DNA from: Acetobacteraceae bacterium
GTDB lineage: Bacteria; Pseudomonadota; Alphaproteobacteria; Acetobacterales; Acetobacteraceae
NCBI GenBank assembly: GCA_019750465.1
Contig: JAIEOP010000057.1
Coordinates: 1-46,129, forward strand
Length of the DNA: 46,129 nt
Reading direction: 5' to 3'
A program made the translations under genes and the position numbers. Below are positions 41,255-46,129 of this stretch, piece after piece (the first letter of the stretch is position 1; each line of letters opens with the position of its first letter). Under the pieces are notes generated by a model that had not been told where the DNA came from, searched no databases, and was given only the letters and a program-made list of their open reading frames with translations.

Positions 41255-41581
41255 ATGCAGACCGAGATCGGCGAGGACATCCTGGGCACCGCGGCGCAAT
41301 GGGTGGCCCAGGGCGAGAGCGTCGCCATCGCCACCGTCGTCGAGACCTGGGGCAGCTCGCCCCGCCCGGCCGGGTCGCGGCTGGCGGTCTCGGCCTCGGG
41401 CCGGCTTGCCGGCAGCGTCTCCGGCGGCTGCATCGAGGGCGCGGTGGCCGATGCCGCGAAGCAGACCATGCAGTCCGGCACGCCGCAGCTGCTGGATTTC
41501 GGCATCTCCGACGAACGCGCCTGGGAGGTAGGCCTTGCCTGCGGCGGCAAGCTGAAGGTCTTCGTGGAGCGGCTGTCGTGA
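41255..41581 (+). CDS. XdhC/CoxI family protein, N-terminal domain unit
   Basis: 108 residues starting MQTEIGEDILG, with GGAGAGACAGGCC upstream. XdhC_CoxI domain: ATVVETWGSSPRPAGSRLAV and GSVSGGCIEGAVAD, the block that binds the Mo cofactor in XdhC proteins. The C-terminal Rossmann domain is encoded separately in the next gene, so this is the split form of XdhC. The stop overlaps the next GTG. Confidence 0.92.
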   Translation: MQTEIGEDILGTAAQWVAQGESVAIATVVETWGSSPRPAGSRLAVSASGRLAGSVSGGCIEGAVADAAKQTMQSGTPQLLDFGISDERAWEVGLACGGKLKVFVERLS

Positions 41582-42294
41582 CACCGGCGCTGCTGAAGCG
41601 CCTGCAGGCCGCGCAGGCGGAAAAGCGCCCGGTCGCGCTGCTGACGCGGCTTTCGGACGGCGCGCAGGCCCTTTGGCCCGAGGATGCCGCGCCGGCGCCG
41701 GCGCTGGAGGAAGCCGCGCGTGCCGCGCTGCGCGATGACGCGGCGGCCAGCATTACGCTGCCGGACGGCTCGGCCTGGTTCGTCCACCCGCACAACCCGG
41801 CGCTGCGCCTGATCATCGTCGGCGCCGTGCACATCGCCCAGGCCCTGGTGCCGATGGCGCAGACCACCGGGTTCGCGGTGACCGTCGTCGATCCGCGCCG
41901 TGCCTGGGCCACCGCCGACCGCTTCCCCGGCATCGTGCTGATCCACGACTGGACGGACGACGCCGTCGCGGCGCTGGCGCCGGATTCCCGCACCGCCGTG
42001 GTGACGCTGACGCACGACCCGAAGCTCGACGACCCGGCGCTCGACATCGCCCTGCGCTCGCCCGCCTTCTACATCGGCGCGCTGGGCAGCCGCCGCACCC
42101 ATGCCAAGCGCGTCGCCCGGCTGACCGAGATGGGGCACGATGCGGCGGCGATCGGCCGCATCGCCGCGCCCGTCGGCCTGAACATCGAGGCGGTGACGGC
42201 GCCCGAGATCGCGCTCTCGATCCTGGCCGAGGTGGTGGCCGCCCGGCGCGGCGCCGCGCTCGGCCAGCGCGCCGCGCCGCAGATGGCGGCCTGA
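41578..42294 (+). CDS. XdhC Rossmann-domain protein
   Basis: 238 residues from the GTG at 41578 (GTGA overlap). Rossmann motif LIIVGAVHIAQALVPMA, then VTVVDPRRAWATADRFPG and the C-terminal YIGALGSRRTHAKRVARL are the XdhC C-terminal domain signature. It pairs with the N-terminal unit upstream to insert sulfurated molybdenum cofactor into a xanthine dehydrogenase or CO-dehydrogenase-type enzyme. Confidence 0.92.
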   Translation: MTPALLKRLQAAQAEKRPVALLTRLSDGAQALWPEDAAPAPALEEAARAALRDDAAASITLPDGSAWFVHPHNPALRLIIVGAVHIAQALVPMAQTTGFAVTVVDPRRAWATADRFPGIVLIHDWTDDAVAALAPDSRTAVVTLTHDPKLDDPALDIALRSPAFYIGALGSRRTHAKRVARLTEMGHDAAAIGRIAAPVGLNIEAVTAPEIALSILAEVVAARRGAALGQRAAPQMAA

Positions 42295-42301
42295 CGCAAG
42301 C

Positions 42302-42418
42302 CCCTCCCCCGCTGGCGGGGGAGGGTGGACGAGGCGCAGCCTCGGCCGGGTGGGGGTGGCGCCGTGCCGCGGCGGCATCGAACCCCCACCCCGGCCCTCC
42401 CCCGCAGGCGGGGGAGGG
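42302..42418. repeat. Two inverted copies of the dispersed palindrome (REPIN-like)
   Basis: Copy 1 is CCCTCCCCCGC-TG-GCGGGGGAGGG (42302-42325); copy 2 is CCCTCCCCCGC-AG-GCGGGGGAGGG (42395-42418). Between them the tails GGGTGGGGGT (42348-42357) and ACCCCCACCCC (42382-42392) face each other. It fills nearly the whole 150-bp gap between the XdhC and fusion genes and may form a large hairpin. Confidence 0.8.
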
Positions 42419-42444
42419 AGTTCTCGAACCGGAGACCCCATGCC

Positions 42445-44103
42445 ATGATCTTCGGACCCACGCGGCTGGAGGAGGCCCGCGGCGCCATCCTGGCCCACAC
42501 GATGCGACTCGGCCCCGGCAAGGTGCTGAAGAAGGGCACGGTGCTGGACCAGGCGATGCTGGCCACCATCGCCGCCGCCGGCCACCGCGAGGTCATCGCC
42601 GCGCGGCTGGAGCCCGGCGACGTGCCGGAGGACGAGGCGGCGGACCGGCTGGCCAATGCGCTGATGGGCCCGCTGCTCTCGCGCTCCCGCGCCGCGACCG
42701 GGCGGGTGAACCTGTTCGCCGAGACCGCGGGCCTGCTGACGGTGAACACGGAAGCGGTGAACCGTCTCAACGCGCTCGACGAATCATTGACGATCGCCAC
42801 CTTGGCGGCCTTCACCCCGGTCGGCACGAAGGAGATGGTGGCGACCATCAAGATCATCCCCTTCTCCGCCCCCGGGCCGGTGCTCGGCGTCGCGGAACTC
42901 ATCGCGCGCCAGACCGGCGGACCACCGCCCATTGCGCTGTATCCCTTCCGCCCGCTGAAGGTCGGCCTGGTGCTGACCGAGCTGCCCGGCATCAAGGAAA
43001 GCGTGATGGAGGGCGCGGTGGAGGCGACGCGCCACCGGGTGGAGGCGCTCTGCGGCACGCTGCTGCCGCACGAGAGGGTCCGGCACGAGACGCCGGCGAT
43101 CTCGGACGCGCTGGTGCGGCTGCGCCGGCAGGGCGCGCAGGTGCTGCTGATCGCCGGCGCCTCCGCCGTGGTCGATCGGCGCGATGTCGGGCCTTCCGCC
43201 ATCGTCCGCGCCGGCGGCGCCATCGAGCATTTCGGCATGCCGGTCGATCCCGGCAACCTGATCTGCCTCGGCCGCATCGAGGAGATCCCGGCCATGGTCC
43301 TGCCGGGCTGCGCCAAGTCGCCGAAGCTGAACGGCATCGACTGGGTGCTGCAGCGCTTGTTCGCCGGCCTCGCGGTGACGCCGCGCGACGTGATGGCCAT
43401 GGGCGTCGGCGGCCTGCTCAAGGAGATCGAGGTCCGCCCCCTGCCGCGCGCCGAGGCGCCCTCCGTGCCCTCCCCGGCCCAGGCGCCGCGCAAGGGACGG
43501 CAGGTGGCGGCGCTGGTGCTGGCAGCCGGGCGGTCCCGCCGCATGGCGCCGCTCAACAAGCTGCTGGTCGCCGACGACAAGGGCGTGCCGATGGTGGCCC
43601 GCGTGGTGGACAACGTGCTCGCCTCGCACGCGCGGCCCGTGGTGGTGGTCACCGGCTACGAGCATGAGCGGGTGGAGGCGGCGCTGTCCGGCAAGCCGGT
43701 GATCTTCGTGCACGCCCCGGACTATGCGGAGGGGCTCTCGGCCAGCCTGAAGGCCGGCCTGGGCGCCGTGCCGCCCGAGGCGGAAGGGGTGGTGATCTGC
43801 CTCGGTGACATGCCGCTGGTGGCCGGGCCGATGATCGACCGCATGATCGCCACCTTCGACCCCGAGGAAGGCCGCGCGATCGTCCAGCCCACTTTCCGCG
43901 GCAAGCAGGGCAACCCGATGCTCTGGGCGCGCGAGTTCCTGCCCGAGATGATGACCATCACCGGCGATGTCGGTGCCCGCCACCTGGCAGGCAAGCATGC
44001 CGACCGGGTGGCCGAGGTGGAGATGGCCGACGATGCGGTGCTGCGCGATTTCGATACCACGGACGCGCTGAGGAAGGCTCCCGGCTTCGCCGGCGTACGG
44101 TAG
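42445..44103 (+). CDS. Molybdopterin-binding / MobA-like nucleotidyltransferase fusion
   Basis: 552 residues. The N-terminal 350 residues contain a MoaB/MoeA-like molybdopterin-binding region (ALVRLRRQGAQVLLIAGASA, VVDRRDVGPSAIVRAGGAIE). The C-terminal 200 residues are MobA/MocA-like: VAALVLAAGRSRRMAPLNKL, VVVTGYEHERVEAAL and ICLGDMPLVAGPMIDRM. It likely prepares CMP- or GMP-modified Mo cofactor for the enzyme served by CoxE and XdhC. The domains are joined by a Pro-rich linker. Start ATG at 42445 (a GGAGACCC ribosome site); upstream frame runs through the palindromes. Confidence 0.9.
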   Translation: MIFGPTRLEEARGAILAHTMRLGPGKVLKKGTVLDQAMLATIAAAGHREVIAARLEPGDVPEDEAADRLANALMGPLLSRSRAATGRVNLFAETAGLLTVNTEAVNRLNALDESLTIATLAAFTPVGTKEMVATIKIIPFSAPGPVLGVAELIARQTGGPPPIALYPFRPLKVGLVLTELPGIKESVMEGAVEATRHRVEALCGTLLPHERVRHETPAISDALVRLRRQGAQVLLIAGASAVVDRRDVGPSAIVRAGGAIEHFGMPVDPGNLICLGRIEEIPAMVLPGCAKSPKLNGIDWVLQRLFAGLAVTPRDVMAMGVGGLLKEIEVRPLPRAEAPSVPSPAQAPRKGRQVAALVLAAGRSRRMAPLNKLLVADDKGVPMVARVVDNVLASHARPVVVVTGYEHERVEAALSGKPVIFVHAPDYAEGLSASLKAGLGAVPPEAEGVVICLGDMPLVAGPMIDRMIATFDPEEGRAIVQPTFRGKQGNPMLWAREFLPEMMTITGDVGARHLAGKHADRVAEVEMADDAVLRDFDTTDALRKAPGFAGVR

Positions 44104-44165
44104 CGCGACGAGGATGCCGGCGCGGGGGCGGCGGGTCGGGTGCTCGCGGTGTCGCCCCTGACGCA

Positions 44166-44429
44166 CACGGCGCCGTTGTGCTCGGCGGCGCAGGCCGGCA
44201 TCCGCAGGGCGGCAGACTGCGCGTGCCGCCCGACGTCACCCTGCCGCCGCTGCCGCCCTACGCGCCCGATGCGAACACCGCCGAGAAGGCTTGGAAGCGC
44301 CTGCGCTGCAATCGGCTCAGCAACACCGGGCGGGACACCTGCCAGCGGATCGCCGAGGCCTGCTGCCAGGCCTGGAACCCCCCACCCGGCAGTAGGGCTG
44401 CAACGCATCCATGGAGCGGGATGCGTTGA
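44166..44429 (+). pseudogene. IS630-family transposase C-terminal remnant
   Basis: Only the last ~85 codons of an IS630/Tc1-type DDE transposase remain. HGAVVLGGAGRHPQ corresponds to the usual HxVLVLDxAGWH, where the catalytic Asp is now Gly. LPPLPPYAPDANTAEKAWKRL corresponds to the LPPYSPELNPAEKVW block with the last acidic residue kept, followed by RIAEACCQAWN. No 5' part, no partner end and no direct repeat are visible. It sits downstream of the ispG operon and is clearly non-functional. Confidence 0.75.
44401..44428. repeat. Perfect 10-bp inverted repeat at the IS remnant end
   Basis: CAACGCATCC (44401-44410) and GGATGCGTTG (44419-44428) with an 8-nt loop. It overlaps the last codons of the transposase remnant and could be a terminator or a trace of an element end. 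Confidence 0.6.
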
Positions 44430-44474
44430 GGCAGAATCGCCGCAAACGCTGAATCCCGCGACCCGGCAAAGGCC

Positions 44475-44514
44475 AGAGCGTGTTGCGTGAGCGCATGCGA
44501 ACGCAATACGCTCT
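44475..44514. repeat. 14-bp inverted repeat with one mismatch
   Basis: AGAGCGTGTTGCGT (44475-44488) and ACGCAATACGCTCT (44501-44514) around a 12-nt loop containing GCGCATGCG. It lies in non-coding DNA between the IS630 remnant and the small ORF, and may be an element end or the terminator of the ispG operon. Confidence 0.6.
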
Positions 44515-44581
44515 AGCGACCAGACAAAGGACAGCGGTCATCGAACAGGACCGATGTGGTAATGCGCCCGCCTTCGCGACC

Positions 44582-44761
44582 TCAAGGACGCAGCCCGCCC
44601 ACCAGCGTCAGTCCAAGGAACAGCACGAGCTGTACACCCAGCATCAGGGCGAAGCGCAGCACCACCGCGTCCCGCCGCCCGATGTCCTCGTCGATGCCCG
44701 GCACGCGCTGCCGCCCGCGCAGCCGGGCAAGCAGCAGAGCGGAAACGCCGAGGCCGTTCAC
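44582..44761 (-). CDS. Small membrane protein downstream of ispG
   Basis: 59 residues from a GTG at 44759-44761, 14 bp after the ispG stop, with GGGCAGGGCC upstream. The N-terminal half is charged (RLRGRQRVPGIDEDIGRRD) and the C-terminal half, VVLRFALMLGVQLVLFLGLT, is one clear membrane segment. It is too short for most gene callers. No family is recognised. The position suggests co-expression with ispG. It is a predicted rather than proven gene. Confidence 0.5.
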   Translation of the reverse strand: MNGLGVSALLLARLRGRQRVPGIDEDIGRRDAVVLRFALMLGVQLVLFLGLTLVGGLRP

Positions 44762-44775
44762 CGCTCGGCCCTGCC

Positions 44776-45939
44776 CTATTCCGCCGCCTGCTTGGGCACC
44801 TGCTCCGGCGCGGCCGCGGCCTCGGCGGCCTTCCTCGCGGCCTCCTCGGACCGGATGGCAGCGACTTTCGTCTCCACCAGCTCCACCAGGTGATCAACCA
44901 TCGTCGCCTCGTCGATGGTGTGGTCGGTCCTGCCCGAGGCATAGATCATGTGCCGCCCGGCGCCGCCGCCGGTCAGGCCGATATCGGTCATCAGCGCCTC
45001 GCCCGGCCCGTTCACCACGCAACCGATGATGGAGAGCGTCACCGGCGTTTCGATATGCGCGAGCCGCTCCTCCAGCGTCGCCACCGTGCGGATCACGTCG
45101 AAGCCCTGCCGCGCGCAGGACGGGCAGGAGATGATCTTCACCCCACGATGCCGCAGGCCGAGCGACTTCAGCATCTCCCAGCCGACATGCACCTCCTCCT
45201 CCGGCTCGGCGGAGAGCGAGACCCGCAGCGTGTCGCCGATGCCGGACCAGAGCAGGTTGCCAAGGCCGATCGCGCTCTTGACCGTGCCGGTACGCCGGCC
45301 GCCCGCCTCGGTGATGCCGATGTGCAGCGGGTGGTCGCAGACCTCGGCGAGCTGCTGGTAGGCGGCGACGGCGAGGAACACGTCGCTGGCCTTCACGCTG
45401 ATCTTGAACTCGTGGAAGTCCTCGTCCTGCAGATGGGCGGCGTGCCAGAGCGCGCTTTCCACCAGGGCTTCCGGGTTGGGTTCGCCGTACTTCTCCAGCA
45501 GATGCTTCTCCAGCGACCCGCCATTCACCCCGATGCGGATCGAGCAGCCATGGTCGCGCGCCGCCTTCACTACCTCCTTCACGCGTTCCTTGGAGCCGAT
45601 GTTGCCGGGGTTGATTCGCAGGCAGGCCGCGCCGGCCCGGGCGGCCTCGATGGCGCGGCGGTAGTGGAAATGGATGTCGGCGACGATCGGCACGTTCACC
45701 TCGCGCACGATCTCATGCAGCGCGGCGGCGCTCTCGGGCGTCGGGACGGAGACGCGGACGATGTCGGCGCCGGCCAGCTCGCAGCGCCGGACTTGCGCGA
45801 TGGTCGCGGCCGCGTCCTCGGTCGGCGTGTTGGTCATGGTCTGCACGGTGATCGGCGCGTCGCCGCCGACCGGGACCTTGCCCACCATGATCTGGCGGGA
45901 CTTGCGGCGCAGGATCTGCTGGTACGGGCGATAGCTCAT
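44776..45939 (-). CDS. ispG: 4-hydroxy-3-methylbut-2-enyl-diphosphate synthase (flavodoxin)
   Basis: 387 residues starting [20 protein letters not shown]. GcpE/Isp[64 protein letters not shown]. The 4Fe-4S ligands are [12 protein letters not shown] and [12 protein letters not shown] with the following Glu. It reduces MEcPP to HMBPP in the MEP isoprenoid pathway. It has an Ala/Glu-rich C-terminal tail of about 25 residues. Normally followed by hisS in related bacteria; here followed by a small membrane ORF and an IS remnant. Start chosen over the longer frame by similarity to the family N-terminus. Confidence 0.96.
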   Translation of the reverse strand: MSYRPYQQILRRKSRQIMVGKVPVGGDAPITVQTMTNTPTEDAAATIAQVRRCELAGADIVRVSVPTPESAAALHEIVREVNVPIVADIHFHYRRAIEAARAGAACLRINPGNIGSKERVKEVVKAARDHGCSIRIGVNGGSLEKHLLEKYGEPNPEALVESALWHAAHLQDEDFHEFKISVKASDVFLAVAAYQQLAEVCDHPLHIGITEAGGRRTGTVKSAIGLGNLLWSGIGDTLRVSLSAEPEEEVHVGWEMLKSLGLRHRGVKIISCPSCARQGFDVIRTVATLEERLAHIETPVTLSIIGCVVNGPGEALMTDIGLTGGGAGRHMIYASGRTDHTIDEATMVDHLVELVETKVAAIRSEEAARKAAEAAAAPEQVPKQAAE

Positions 45940-46051
45940 CGAGGCGTCCGGGTTCCGGGAATTCTGGCTGCACGCAGTATGGCAGCACGCGCCGCCGCGC
46001 CATAGCGGCACGGCGTGTGACGGTTTCGCGGCAACCGCGCGGGCTGGCGTC

Positions 46052-46129
46052 CTATTGCGTCGCCGGCCGCGGCGCCGCCGGCGCCTGGGCCGCCGTCGGG
46101 GCCGGATTGCGCGGCGCCGGCACGCCGCC
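46052..46129 (-). CDS. C-terminal end of a Pro/Ala-rich protein, partial (possibly RodZ-like)
   Basis: Twenty-five codons and a TAG are visible, ending [10 protein letters not shown]. Low-complexity Pro/Ala tail. In many alphaproteobacteria the gene before ispG encodes a RodZ-like helix-turn-helix membrane protein with such a tail, so that identity is suggested by position only. The 112-bp gap 45940-46051 to ispG shows no clear promoter. Confidence 0.45.
   Translation of the reverse strand, partial: GGVPAPRNPAPTAAQAPAAPRPATQ

Noticed and set aside
20083-42418. Dispersed palindromes as a CRISPR array
   Set aside because: Copies are kilobases apart or paired head to head, without regular spacers or cas genes.
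1-46129. tRNA, rRNA or known riboswitch genes
   Set aside because: No cloverleaf with a T-loop consensus, rRNA-like stretch or familiar riboswitch core was seen on reading the intergenic DNA.

Overview
The window is GC-rich, densely coded DNA, and almost every neighbouring pair of genes is tightly packed or overlaps by ATGA/GTGA. Codon use, the number of orphan tripartite-tricarboxylate (Bug/TctC) solute-binding proteins, the CoxE/XdhC genes, and ispG preceded by the end of a Pro/Ala-rich protein all suggest an alphaproteobacterium, most likely an Acetobacteraceae (Roseomonas-like) chromosome. This placement is inference from gene content. No rRNA, tRNA, CRISPR array or intact insertion sequence was seen.

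Layout. 1-2428 (minus): three-subunit FAD / 2Fe-2S / FAD amine dehydrogenase of the D-hydroxyproline dehydrogenase or opine oxidase type, cut by the window edge. 2529-4929: Tag glycosylase, a divergent shikimate dehydrogenase-like protein, and a transposase-derived DNA-binding-like protein. 5015-10663: class III aminotransferase, two SDRs, DUF3297, Fe-type alcohol dehydrogenase and a flavin monooxygenase, with a striking nested inverted repeat in the divergent promoter at 8220-8280. 10729-12015 (minus): DUF3429-SDR-DUF2256 operon, including a 57-residue zinc-finger-like gene. 12103-17127 (minus): two paralogous amidohydrolases overlapping a Rieske protein, then a D-amino-acid-dehydrogenase-like flavoprotein and a Bug protein.

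17201-22330 (plus): dipeptidase, 2-oxoglutarate dioxygenase, FAH-family hydrolase, Bug protein and Ldh-family dehydrogenase. 22369-27141: a Bug protein followed by a PEP-mutase/isocitrate-lyase enzyme, an L-2-haloacid dehalogenase, DUF1330, a haloalkane-dehalogenase-like hydrolase and an unknown protein. This is a candidate organohalide-use operon. 27150-27938: a small inverted-repeat element abutting a frameshifted gene. 27939-33059: Nudix, Bug, DAO flavoprotein, DUF1028 and a tartrate/malate-type dehydrogenase. 33319-39609: complete SsuA/NMT1-type ABC transporter, ATZ/TRZ amidohydrolase, SnoaL-like protein, cyclase and another Bug protein. 39933-44103: CoxE, split XdhC and a molybdopterin-binding/MobA-like fusion, which are maturation genes for a molybdenum hydroxylase whose structural genes are outside the window. 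44166-46129: IS630 remnant, palindromes, a small membrane ORF, ispG and the end of an upstream gene.

The common theme is uptake and oxidation of small organic and amino acids. Periplasmic binding proteins are each paired with a few catabolic enzymes. A dispersed palindrome (core CCTCCCCCGC-TG-GCGGGGGAGG) sits in six intervals and once inside a signal-peptide coding region.
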